Assembly: GCA_003450735.1 (NCBI GenBank)
Contig: DMEZ01000061.1
Coordinates: 1-31,411, forward strand
From: Elusimicrobiota bacterium
GTDB taxonomy: Bacteria; Elusimicrobiota; Elusimicrobia; UBA1565
Length of the DNA stretch: 31,411 bases
Direction of reading: 5' to 3'
Positions within the stretch are counted from its first letter, which is position 1; each line of letters begins with the position of its first letter. This document shows positions 14,763-22,132 of the stretch, piece after piece. The notes under the pieces are model-generated. The model searched no databases. It was not told the DNA's origin and saw only the letters and a list, made by a program, of their open reading frames with translations. The position numbers were made by a program, and so were the translations under genes.

Positions 14763-15257
14763 ATGCTCAGCACCCTACTCGCAGGACTCCTCGCTCTTCA
14801 AGGCGGAAGCGCCCTGGCCCAGGACGCGGACCAGGAGAAAGCCAACGTCGGGGTGATCAAGGACTACTACGCCGCTTACGCTGAAGGAGACCTGGACAAG
14901 CTGAAGACGTTCTTCGCTCCCGGCATCGTTTGGAGGATCCCCGGGCATCATCCTCTGGCGGGAGAGAAACGGGGGGCGGATGAAGTCCTGGCCTTCTTCG
15001 CGCAGCTCGCGAAGGCGAAGTTCAAGGCGGAGCCGATCTTCTTCCAGGCGCAGGGCGACTACGTCGTCGACATCCATCGAGGCTGGAGCAACGTGGAAGA
15101 CGGGAAGCCCGGCGCCGACCAGCTCTTCGCCCTGATGTTCAAGATCAAGGATGGGAAGATCGTCGAAGCGCAGAACTTCCTGACCGACCAGCATCAGGCC
15201 GACGCGTTCTTCTGGCGCGTCTACCCGCTCAAGCCCCTCCCCGAGCGTCTGAGATAG
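14763..15257 (+). CDS. Secreted SnoaL/NTF2-like protein
   Basis: A small protein of 164 aa with a signal peptide (residues 1-19, cleavage after ALA) and a cone-shaped NTF2/SnoaL-type domain: VIKDYYAAYAEGDLDKLKTFFAP, then VWRIPGHHPLAGEKRGADEVLAFF, and a C-terminal strand pair ending in EAQNFLTDQHQADAFFW. This matches the SnoaL-like polyketide-cyclase/ketosteroid-isomerase group, whose members include enzymes and plain binding proteins. GGAGG lies 7 bases before the ATG. It follows the serine hydrolase by 90 bases and ends 7 bases from the convergent M23 gene. The family is recognised; the ligand or reaction is not. Confidence 0.8.
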   Translation: MLSTLLAGLLALQGGSALAQDADQEKANVGVIKDYYAAYAEGDLDKLKTFFAPGIVWRIPGHHPLAGEKRGADEVLAFFAQLAKAKFKAEPIFFQAQGDYVVDIHRGWSNVEDGKPGADQLFALMFKIKDGKIVEAQNFLTDQHQADAFFWRVYPLKPLPERLR

Positions 15258-15264
15258 CTCGGCG

Positions 15265-16494
15265 TCACTTCCCCTGCGCGTCCCAGTACAGGTCGTCGGT
15301 CAAGGCCAGCGAGTTCGCCTCTTTCGTGTAGCCCGACATCGCGGAGGGCGGCACGTTGTCGAACATCATCGGGAGCCCGTTCGCGGTCAAAAAGTCCTTC
15401 GAGTCCATCAGCTGGAAGTGCAGATGCGGCGCGTCCGAGTTGCCCGTGTTGCCCACCCGCCCCAGCACGTCGCCCTTGCGCACCTTGGCGCCCGGTTCCA
15501 CGCGGATGGAGCCCTCCATCATGTGGCAGTACGCGGCGAACTCCCCGTTGCCGTGGTCCACGACCACGTAGTTCCCGCCGACCGTGTTGATGACGCCGAT
15601 CTTCGGGATAAGCTCCGCCGAGAGCTTCGGGAAGTACGCGGGGTCCTTGAAGTTCTTCGGGTCCCGCATCGCCTCGTCGGGGAACTTCGTCCCCGTCTCC
15701 GTCACGACCCCGTCGCCCATCGAGCGGATGGGGCGCCCGAAGATGCCGTAGTCCGCCGCCTCGTCGGGCTCGTCGCGGGCGGCCATGTCGGTGAACGAAT
15801 CGGCCTTGTCCACGTCGGCGGCCACCACGTCCATCGCGAACTCCTGCGAGCACATCGCCCGGTGGTGCGCGTAGTTCATCGACAGGTTCGCCATGTGCAC
15901 CGGCCCGTCCAGCGGGTAGCGGTAGCCGGCTCGGGCCGGGTGGGCGCTCAGCGGCACGAGGAGGGCCGCCTCCTCCTCTCCCGCGGCCGTCTTCACCAGC
16001 AACTCCACCCGCAGGCCGTCGAGCTTGGCGCTTCCGACGTGGTGCAGGTACACGAACTTGGATAAAGCCAGGACCGCGCTCTGACCCGGCTCCAGGACGC
16101 GCGATTCGGCGAGGGCGCCCTCCGGCAGGGAGAGGGCGCCGAAGGCCAGCTGGAGCACGTAGAGCGGCTGATGCTTCGAGTTCAGGATGCCGTTGATGCG
16201 CGCCAGCGCCGTGCTGAGGGAGACCTGGCTCGGCGCCGCGCGCAAGACTTCCTCTCCCGCGGCCAACCCCGTGACGGCCGCGTACTTGAGCTCGACGGGG
16301 GCCTCCGTCCTGTTGGTCAAGACCAGGTCCGGCGCCTTGATGTCGGACACCCACCAATCGCCCTGCCGGTACTCCAGGGGGATGATCTTCCGGCCCGGGG
16401 ACAGCAGGCGGACCCCCACCCGCTCCTCGGCGGCCTGGCTCACCCCGCCCAGCAGCAGAAGAAGCATCGCGCACAGCCTGGCCTTGAAGCTCAT
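15265..16494 (-). CDS. Secreted M23-family (LytM-type) metallopeptidase
   Basis: Exported protein (409 aa) with a signal peptide in residues 1-22 (LLLLLGGVSQA). The C-terminal LytM domain holds the zinc-site motifs: HHRAMCSQEFAMD near residue 208 (first His and the Asp), and APHLHFQ near 355, whose HxH completes the site. Between them NYVVVDHGNGEFAAYCHM and GDVLGRVGNTG are typical of M23 peptidases, which cut peptidoglycan cross-links or glycine-rich peptides. The N-terminal half (about 23-190) is a beta-rich region of unknown function. AGGAGA precedes the ATG. It could be a cell-wall hydrolase or a non-catalytic activator, but both ligand motifs look intact. Confidence 0.88.
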   Translation of the reverse strand: MSFKARLCAMLLLLLGGVSQAAEERVGVRLLSPGRKIIPLEYRQGDWWVSDIKAPDLVLTNRTEAPVELKYAAVTGLAAGEEVLRAAPSQVSLSTALARINGILNSKHQPLYVLQLAFGALSLPEGALAESRVLEPGQSAVLALSKFVYLHHVGSAKLDGLRVELLVKTAAGEEEAALLVPLSAHPARAGYRYPLDGPVHMANLSMNYAHHRAMCSQEFAMDVVAADVDKADSFTDMAARDEPDEAADYGIFGRPIRSMGDGVVTETGTKFPDEAMRDPKNFKDPAYFPKLSAELIPKIGVINTVGGNYVVVDHGNGEFAAYCHMMEGSIRVEPGAKVRKGDVLGRVGNTGNSDAPHLHFQLMDSKDFLTANGLPMMFDNVPPSAMSGYTKEANSLALTDDLYWDAQGK

Positions 16495-16520
16495 GGTCGG
16501 TCTCCTTTACGGCTGGAGGC

Positions 16521-16526
16521 ATTCTA
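16521..16526 (-). promoter_or_regulatory. -10 box for M23 peptidase
   Basis: TAGAAT within GTAGTAGAAT on the minus strand, 26 bases before the ATG, giving a short leader that includes the AGGAGA site. The 10-mer is identical to one upstream of preT. Confidence 0.35.
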
Positions 16527-16566
16527 CTACGCCCTGTTCCGGCAGTCCATCCAGACCTTCATTTTG

Positions 16567-16572
16567 TACAAT
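16567..16572 (+). promoter_or_regulatory. -10 box for kamA, leaderless geometry
   Basis: TACAAT lies exactly 6 bases before the kamA ATG, placing the start codon at the expected +1. No Shine-Dalgarno sequence is present. Confidence 0.45.
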
Positions 16573-16578
16573 GCCGGC

Positions 16579-17970
16579 ATGACAAAAGCGGTCAAGAACG
16601 TCGAATTCAAGGCCCGCGCGGCCGAACAGCCTTTCACCTACCCCCTTAAGCGTGAGTTCGTCGAGCCCGACTGGCGCCGCCTGCCGGGCTATAAGGACGT
16701 CACGAAGGAGCAGTGGGAGAGCGCCGTCTGGCAGAGGCGCAGCACCGTCAAGAACCTCAAGGAGCTCAAGGCGGCTTTCGGCGGCTTCCTCAAGGACGAC
16801 CTCCTCGAGAGCCTCGAGAAGGATCAGAAGGACATCGCCACCATGTCCATCCTGGTCCCGCCTCAGATGCTCAATACGATGAATGAGAAGGACCTCTGGA
16901 GCGACCCGGTGCGCCGCTACATGCTCCCGGCCTTCAAGGACCGCCACCCCGTCTGGCCCAGCCACCCCCTCGCCTCGCGCGACAGCCTGCACGAGGCCGA
17001 GATGTGGGCGGCCGAGGGCCTCACGCACCGCTACCCCACCAAGGTCCTCGCCGAGCTCCTCTCCACCTGCCCCCAGTACTGCGGCCACTGCACCCGCATG
17101 GACCTCGTCGGCAACGACACGGCCCAGGTGAAGAAGTTCGGCTTCGCCACGCCCCAGAAGGAGCGCCTGGAGAAGATGCTGGAGTACCTCCGGAAGACCC
17201 CGCAGGTGCGCGACGTCGTGGTCTCCGGGGGGGACATCGCGAACCTCCCCATCGCCCAGCTCGAGGCGTTCGTGGACGCCCTGCTCGAGATCCCCAACAT
17301 CCGCGACATCCGCCTCGCCACCAAGGGCCTCATCGCCATCCCCCAGCACTTCCTGCAGGAGGACGTGCAGCGGGGCCTCGGCCGCCTCTTCAAGAAGGCC
17401 TTCGACCGCGGGGTGGACATCGCCGTCCACACCCACATCAACCACGCCAACCAGGTGACCCCGCTCGTCGGGAAGGCCGTGAAGCGGCTGCACGAGCTCG
17501 GCGCGCGCGACGTGCGCAACCAGGGCGTGCTCATGCGCGGCATCAACGCCACGCAGAAGGACCTGCTCGAACTCTGCTTCATGATGGTCGACCACGCCAA
17601 GATCATGCCGTACTACTTCTACATGTGCGACATCATCCCCAGCGCCGAGCACTGGCGCGTGCCCATCCACGACGCCCAGAAGCTTCAGCACGACATCATG
17701 GGCTACCTGCCCGGCTTCGCCACGCCGCGCCTCGTCTGCGACGTACCCTTCGTCGGCAAGCGCTGGGTGCAGCAGGTCAAGCACTACGATCTCGAGAACG
17801 GCATCTCGTACTGGACGAAGAACTACCGCACCAGCATCGAGGCCGATTCCCCCGAGGCCCTCACCAAGCTCTACGAGTACTACGACCCCGTGGACACCCT
17901 CCCGCCCGCCGGCCAGGAGTACTGGCGCAAGCGCAAGGCGGAGGAAGCGGCGGCCGCGAAGCCGGCCTGA
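16579..17970 (+). CDS. kamA: Lysine 2,3-aminomutase-like radical SAM enzyme
   Basis: PLP-dependent radical SAM aminomutase (463 aa) that moves the alpha-amino group of lysine to the beta carbon, giving beta-lysine for fermentation or osmoprotection. The [4Fe-4S] cysteines are C164-X3-C168-X2-C171 in CPQYCGHCTR, differing from the CSMYCRHCTR of clostridial KamA. Asp351 and Asp388 match the lysine-binding Asp293 and Asp330 of the clostridial enzyme with the same 37-residue spacing, and Lys394 in FVGKRW matches the PLP-binding Lys337 (one residue closer). This favours lysine over glutamate. It is much longer than the EF-P modifying EpmB. A response-regulator gene starts 4 bases after its stop. 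No other beta-lysine pathway genes are here apart from a possible role for scoAB. Confidence 0.87.
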   Translation: MTKAVKNVEFKARAAEQPFTYPLKREFVEPDWRRLPGYKDVTKEQWESAVWQRRSTVKNLKELKAAFGGFLKDDLLESLEKDQKDIATMSILVPPQMLNTMNEKDLWSDPVRRYMLPAFKDRHPVWPSHPLASRDSLHEAEMWAAEGLTHRYPTKVLAELLSTCPQYCGHCTRMDLVGNDTAQVKKFGFATPQKERLEKMLEYLRKTPQVRDVVVSGGDIANLPIAQLEAFVDALLEIPNIRDIRLATKGLIAIPQHFLQEDVQRGLGRLFKKAFDRGVDIAVHTHINHANQVTPLVGKAVKRLHELGARDVRNQGVLMRGINATQKDLLELCFMMVDHAKIMPYYFYMCDIIPSAEHWRVPIHDAQKLQHDIMGYLPGFATPRLVCDVPFVGKRWVQQVKHYDLENGISYWTKNYRTSIEADSPEALTKLYEYYDPVDTLPPAGQEYWRKRKAEEAAAAKPA

Positions 17971-17974
17971 GGGG

Positions 17975-18673
17975 ATGCCCGAGTCCGGCAAGACGGTCCT
18001 TGTGATCGAGGACGACCCGCTTGTGCGGGAGCTCGTCCGCGAGGCTCTCTCCCAGGACGGCCACCGCCTCCTCGAGGCCGACGGCGTCGCGGTCGGGATG
18101 AACCTCTTCAAGACCCGCAAACCCGACCTGCTCATCCTCGACCTCCGCCTGCCCGACGGCGACGGCCTCGAGTTCTGCAGGAAGGTGCGCGAGAGCGGCG
18201 CCGCGGCCGCCACGCCGGTCATCATACTCACCGCGCAGACCCTGCTCGAGGAGAAACTCCTCGGCTTCAAGGCCGGGGCGGACCAGTACCTCTGCAAGCC
18301 CGTGGCGCCCCAGGAACTGCGGATGTGGGTGGAGGCCCTCCTGCGCCGCGTGCAGTTCGACAAGGAGGAGGGGGACGTCGTGAAGGCGGGCGAGCTCGCC
18401 ATCGACCTCCAGGCGCACCTCGTCCGCTTCCGGGACCAGGCCATCCCCTATCTGACGGGCAAGGAGTTCGACCTCCTGGCCTATCTGGTGAAGAAGCGGC
18501 CGAAGGTCGTCAGCCGCAAGGACATCCTCTCCAAGCTCTGGCACCAGGTCAGCGTGGACCACGTCGTGGACACCCACATCAGCAACCTTCGCCGGAAGCT
18601 CCCGCCCGAGGTCTCGGACAAGCTCCAGAACGTCCCGGGCGTGGGCTTCCGCTACTTCGAGGAGCGGTCGTGA
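17975..18673 (+). CDS. OmpR/PhoB-family response regulator
   Basis: DNA-binding response regulator (232 aa). Receiver: acidic pair Asp13-Asp14, phospho-acceptor Asp56 in LILDLRLPDGDG, and the conserved Lys in YLCKP. The C-terminal winged-helix domain has LTGKEFDLLAYLVKKRPKVVSRKDIL and ends HISNLRRKL...VPGVGFRYF, the standard OmpR/PhoB pattern. It starts 4 bases after kamA and overlaps the next receiver by 4 bases (GTGA), so all three genes form one unit. No kinase is adjacent; the orphan kinase at 12375-13253 is a candidate partner. Targets are unknown. Confidence 0.92.
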   Translation: MPESGKTVLVIEDDPLVRELVREALSQDGHRLLEADGVAVGMNLFKTRKPDLLILDLRLPDGDGLEFCRKVRESGAAAATPVIILTAQTLLEEKLLGFKAGADQYLCKPVAPQELRMWVEALLRRVQFDKEEGDVVKAGELAIDLQAHLVRFRDQAIPYLTGKEFDLLAYLVKKRPKVVSRKDILSKLWHQVSVDHVVDTHISNLRRKLPPEVSDKLQNVPGVGFRYFEERS

Positions 18674-19044
18674 AGCCCGCCGCCAAGACGATCCTCGTGG
18701 TCGAGGACGACTCCGCCGTGCGGGATTTCCTGGCCGACTGCCTGCGTTCGGAAGGCTACAAGGTCCTGACCGCCTGCGACGGGAAGGAGGGGCTCGCGCT
18801 CGCCAGGGCGCGCCGGCCCGGGCTCGTCATCCTCGACCTCATCATGCCCGAGATGCACGGCTTCGAGGTGTGCGAACACCTCCGCCAGGACGAACGCACC
18901 AAAGCCGTGAAGATCCTCATCTCGAGCGTCAAGTCCTACCCCGCCGACCGGAAGGCCGCGAAGGGCCTCGGCGCCGACCGCTACCTCGCCAAGCCCTACA
19001 CGACCGACGACCTCCTGGACGCGGTCAAAGCCCTGATCGGATAG
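18670..19044 (+). CDS. Single-domain response regulator (CheY-like)
   Basis: Stand-alone receiver of 124 aa starting at a GTG inside the stop of the previous regulator. Asp13-Asp14, phospho-acceptor Asp56 in VILDLIMPEMHG, a Ser pair at 85-86 in the switch position and Lys108 in YLAKP are all present, so it should be phosphorylatable. With no output domain it may be a phosphate shuttle or sink for the co-transcribed OmpR-type regulator, or bind another protein. It ends 22 bases from a convergent gene with no visible terminator between. Confidence 0.9.
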   Translation: MKPAAKTILVVEDDSAVRDFLADCLRSEGYKVLTACDGKEGLALARARRPGLVILDLIMPEMHGFEVCEHLRQDERTKAVKILISSVKSYPADRKAAKGLGADRYLAKPYTTDDLLDAVKALIG

Positions 19045-19066
19045 GGCCTCCGCCGCCTCTTCTCCG

Positions 19067-20278
19067 CTAGAAATCGTAGTTCAGGATGATGCGGTAGTCC
19101 CGATAGATGCGGGAGACGACGCTCAGCGAGTCGTGCACGGAAGCCGCCCTCATGCGCAGCCAGAGGCCGCTGAGGCGCTCCTTGAAGCGGTAGTCGACGG
19201 TCAGGTCGGTCTCCCTCTGCGGGGGCTTCAGCGGGGTGCCCCCCGGGACGTGGGCCGAGGTGTGGTCCATGAAGAAGCTCAAGCCCTCGAGCCTTGTGCC
19301 CTTGAAATCGTAGGAGAACCCGGCGCCCCAGGCCTTCTCGCCGGCCACGTCGCAGTCCTCCTCCATGATGGAGGTGTAGCCCGGGTAGCCTCCCCAGGGG
19401 TTCACGACGTCGTGCCCCTCCTCGGCGTTGGTGAAGGACAACTTGAAGGCCGCGCGCTGGTCCAGGGTGAGCGTCCCCTTGATCCCGCTGGCTCCGGTGT
19501 GGAAATCTCCCCCGATCTGCCTGCCGATGTCCCTCTGCCAGAGCGTCTGGCCCGAGAGCTCGAAGGAGACGTCCTCGCCCGCGCCCATCGCGTAGTCCGC
19601 CTGGGCGTAGAGCAGGTTCATGAACTCGCAGGCCACGTAGTCCCAAAGCTGGAACTTGGCGTTCGGCGCCGGCTTCACGACCGCCCCCGCCATCACCACG
19701 GGGTGGTCGGTGCCCTCGAAGCCCGCCGCGTCGGACATCGGGCGGAACTCGACGCTGCTCCAGGGCTTGATCCGATGTACGTAGGACAGCATCGCCTGGG
19801 TGAAGGGCAAGGCGGAGTTCGTCAGGGTGTAGGCCTCGACGGTGACCGGGGTCATCTTGATGTCCCAGGGGTTGAGGAAGGGGGTGTCGAGCTTCTGGCG
19901 GAAGAGCTTGAGCTCGGTCTTGAACCCCTCCGCCCTCGCGTACGCCTCGCCGAGCACCGCGTAGCTCTTCTGGCCGGGGGCCAGGATGTACGTGCCGTCG
20001 CGGCCGCCGGGGGCGATCCCTCCGCGCTGGGAGGTGAACCCCGTCAGCCCCGCGCTGAGCCCGCGCCAGCTCGGGCTGAGGTAGGACGCCGCACCTCCGA
20101 GGGCGAACGCCTCCTGGATGCGCGAGGGGTCGTAGTCGCGGTTCATGTAGTAGAGCCGGATATTGCCGTCGAAGCGGCCCGCTCGGAGGGACTCCTTGAG
20201 CGTCCGGGGCGCCTCGGCCCGCGCCGGGCTCCACGCGCACGCGCAGAGCAGGACGAGGAGGACGGCCCGCGGGCTCAC
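19067..20278 (-). CDS. OprD-like outer-membrane porin
   Basis: Predicted outer-membrane beta-barrel (403 aa). A signal peptide (residues 1-21, cleavage after ARA) is followed by alternating hydrophobic strands rich in Tyr, Phe and Trp, and the chain ends in ILNYDF, a C-terminal aromatic insertion signal. Short stretches such as GRFDGNIRLYYMNRDYD, GLSAGLTGFTSQRG and TPFLNPWDIKMTP resemble OprD-family specific porins, which take up amino acids and small acids. It starts at a GTG overlapping the ftcD stop by 4 bases, an unusual coupling of a porin to a cytoplasmic histidine/folate enzyme that hints at uptake of a related amino acid. Family assignment is moderately sure; substrate is unknown. Confidence 0.75.
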   Translation of the reverse strand: MSPRAVLLVLLCACAWSPARAEAPRTLKESLRAGRFDGNIRLYYMNRDYDPSRIQEAFALGGAASYLSPSWRGLSAGLTGFTSQRGGIAPGGRDGTYILAPGQKSYAVLGEAYARAEGFKTELKLFRQKLDTPFLNPWDIKMTPVTVEAYTLTNSALPFTQAMLSYVHRIKPWSSVEFRPMSDAAGFEGTDHPVVMAGAVVKPAPNAKFQLWDYVACEFMNLLYAQADYAMGAGEDVSFELSGQTLWQRDIGRQIGGDFHTGASGIKGTLTLDQRAAFKLSFTNAEEGHDVVNPWGGYPGYTSIMEEDCDVAGEKAWGAGFSYDFKGTRLEGLSFFMDHTSAHVPGGTPLKPPQRETDLTVDYRFKERLSGLWLRMRAASVHDSLSVVSRIYRDYRIILNYDF

Positions 20279-21954
20279 TTCAATCCGGCTCGCAGCTTCT
20301 TCAGGACGAAAGCATCCAGCTTGTCGGCCTTGCGCCGCACGGCGCCGAGAGCCGCGTTCGCCTTCTGGAGGGTCTTCGTCTTCCAGGCCTTGTCCTTGAG
20401 GGAGGCCAGGTTGATGAGCACGTTGTAGTAGGCGCCCTGCGCCGCGGCGCGGGCCATGAGGCTCGCCACCCCGGCATCCGAGAGGGCGTTCGGGTTGCCC
20501 TTCTCCGCGGCGGTCTTCGCGCAGTCGAGCACGCCGAGCTGCAGCTCGAGCACCTTGAGCGGTTCGAGCGTCGCGCCCTTGGTGGCCTTCTCGATGGCCT
20601 TCGCGCGCGCGGCCGCCTGGTCCTTGTCGCTCTTGGGCATGCCGAAGGCGTCCATGAGCTTGTTGAAGGCGAGGGTGTCCTCGTCCACCGTCCGCATCAG
20701 CGCGGCGAGGTGCTCCTGGGACTTCACCCCCGCCCCCTCGATCTCGGCCTTTACCGCTTCGAAGCCCTTCTTCTCGTGGGTGAGCGCGCAGACCATGGAG
20801 CAGAGCCCGGCGCCGAGCGCCCCGGTCAAGGCCGCCACCGAGCCTCCGCCCGGCGCGGGAGAGCGCGAGGCCAGCTCTTCGACGAAGCCCTTCACGCTCA
20901 TGTCCGCGAGGGGGGAAGGGGCGCGGAAGCGCTCCTCGATGACCTTGAGCTTCGGGTCGAAGGGCGCCACGTCGGCGAGGCCCAAAGACTGCACGGCCGT
21001 CGTCACGAGCTCCGAGTCCGAAACGCCGAGGCTCTGGCCCTGCTTCCGCAGGAAATAGCGGCCGGCCTCGAGCAGGACGCGACGCGGGACCATGCCCACG
21101 ACCTCGCTGCCCGTCACCCGCAGGCCGGCCTTGGCGGCCAGCTCGCAGCAGGCGTCGTAGACCTTGTGCAGGGGGGCGGCGTCGAGGTCGAGGATGTTGA
21201 TGGTCACCTGGGCGCGGCGGTACTCCGGGATCATCCAACCCGTGGCCTGCACGCTCTTGAAGAGGCCGGGCACGCGCAGGTCCTTGCCGTCGGGGCCCTG
21301 CACCTTGTTGCCCTTCTCGTCGCGCTTCAGGCGTCCGGACTCGCGGATGGCGAAGGCGATGTCCTTGGCCAGCTGGACGCTCTGGGTGTTCAGGTTCACG
21401 TTGTAGGCGATGAGGAAGCCGCGAGCCCCGGTCGTCAGGACGCCGGACTTGGCGTCGAAGCGGGCCGGGCCGAAGTCGGGCTTCCACTCGGGCTTCTTGA
21501 GCTTCTCGGGCAGGGCCTCGTACTCGCCCTTGCGGATGTCGGGGAGCTTGCGCCGCTCGGGCCGCGCCGCGGCCTCGGCGTAGAGGTAGACCGGCAGCTC
21601 GAGCTCGGCGGCCACGCGCTCGGCGAGCTTCCGGGAGAGCGCCACGCACTCCTCCATGCTCGTCTCGGAGATGGGCACGAAGGGGCAGACGTCGCAGGCG
21701 CCCTGGCGGGCGTGCTCGCCCTTGTGCCGGCGCATGTCGATGAGCTCGACGCCCCTGCGCACCGCCTGCCAGGCCGCTTCGAGCACGGCCTCGGGAGCGC
21801 CGGCGAAGGTGTACACGGTGCGGTTGGTGGCCGCGCCGGGGTCCACATCGAGCAAAGCCACGCCCGACACCGAGCGCACGGCCTCCGCGATGGCTTCGAT
21901 GACCTTCTTGTCCTGTCCTTCGCTGAAATTGGGCACGCATTCGACGAGCTTCAT
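20275..21954 (-). CDS. ftcD: Bifunctional glutamate formimidoyltransferase / formimidoyl-THF cyclodeaminase
   Basis: Transfers the formimino group from formiminoglutamate (histidine degradation) to tetrahydrofolate, then releases ammonia to give methenyl-THF (559 aa, the fused two-domain form). The transferase domain is about residues 1-325: it starts MKLVECVPNFSEG, and the catalytic His81 is in HKGEHARQGACDVCPFVP. The cyclodeaminase domain is about 350-559, with the folate-binding PAPGGGSVAA loop near 367-376. The ATG at 21954 has AGGAGG 6 bases before it; an ATG 12 codons upstream lacks one. It is translated just before the porin. The histidine-degradation genes hutH, hutU and hutI are not in the window, so it may also serve one-carbon supply. 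Confidence 0.95.
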   Translation of the reverse strand: MKLVECVPNFSEGQDKKVIEAIAEAVRSVSGVALLDVDPGAATNRTVYTFAGAPEAVLEAAWQAVRRGVELIDMRRHKGEHARQGACDVCPFVPISETSMEECVALSRKLAERVAAELELPVYLYAEAAARPERRKLPDIRKGEYEALPEKLKKPEWKPDFGPARFDAKSGVLTTGARGFLIAYNVNLNTQSVQLAKDIAFAIRESGRLKRDEKGNKVQGPDGKDLRVPGLFKSVQATGWMIPEYRRAQVTINILDLDAAPLHKVYDACCELAAKAGLRVTGSEVVGMVPRRVLLEAGRYFLRKQGQSLGVSDSELVTTAVQSLGLADVAPFDPKLKVIEERFRAPSPLADMSVKGFVEELASRSPAPGGGSVAALTGALGAGLCSMVCALTHEKKGFEAVKAEIEGAGVKSQEHLAALMRTVDEDTLAFNKLMDAFGMPKSDKDQAAARAKAIEKATKGATLEPLKVLELQLGVLDCAKTAAEKGNPNALSDAGVASLMARAAAQGAYYNVLINLASLKDKAWKTKTLQKANAALGAVRRKADKLDAFVLKKLRAGLK

Positions 21955-21979
21955 GGAGCCTCCTTGGCCGGCTTGGGGC

Positions 21980-21985
21980 ATTGTA
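21980..21985 (-). promoter_or_regulatory. -10 box for ftcD
   Basis: TACAAT on the minus strand, 25 bases before the ATG, giving a leader of roughly 19 bases with AGGAGG. No recognisable -35 element. Confidence 0.4.
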
Positions 21986-22070
21986 GCCAATACGGGAGGA
22001 GGGAGGAACGGGGCTCAGTCCTTCTTGGCTTTCTTGAAGAGCTTGGGCTGGACGTCCAGGGTTAGAGGAG

Positions 22071-22099
22071 CGAAGGGCCCCCTGGATGGGGGCCCTTCG
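22071..22099. other. Perfect 12-bp GC-rich hairpin between coiled-coil gene and ftcD
   Basis: Left arm CGAAGGGCCCCC, loop TGGAT, right arm GGGGGCCCTTCG. It sits 34 bases after the stop of the coiled-coil gene. Neither strand has a T-run after it, so it is not a textbook intrinsic terminator. It could end or stabilise the upstream message, be Rho-independent in a weak form, or be one copy of a genome-wide palindromic repeat. The remaining 150 bases of this gap show nothing beyond the ftcD promoter. Confidence 0.7.
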
Positions 22100-22132
22100 T
22101 ACCGGTCCAAGGAGGGTCTGATCAGGAAACTC

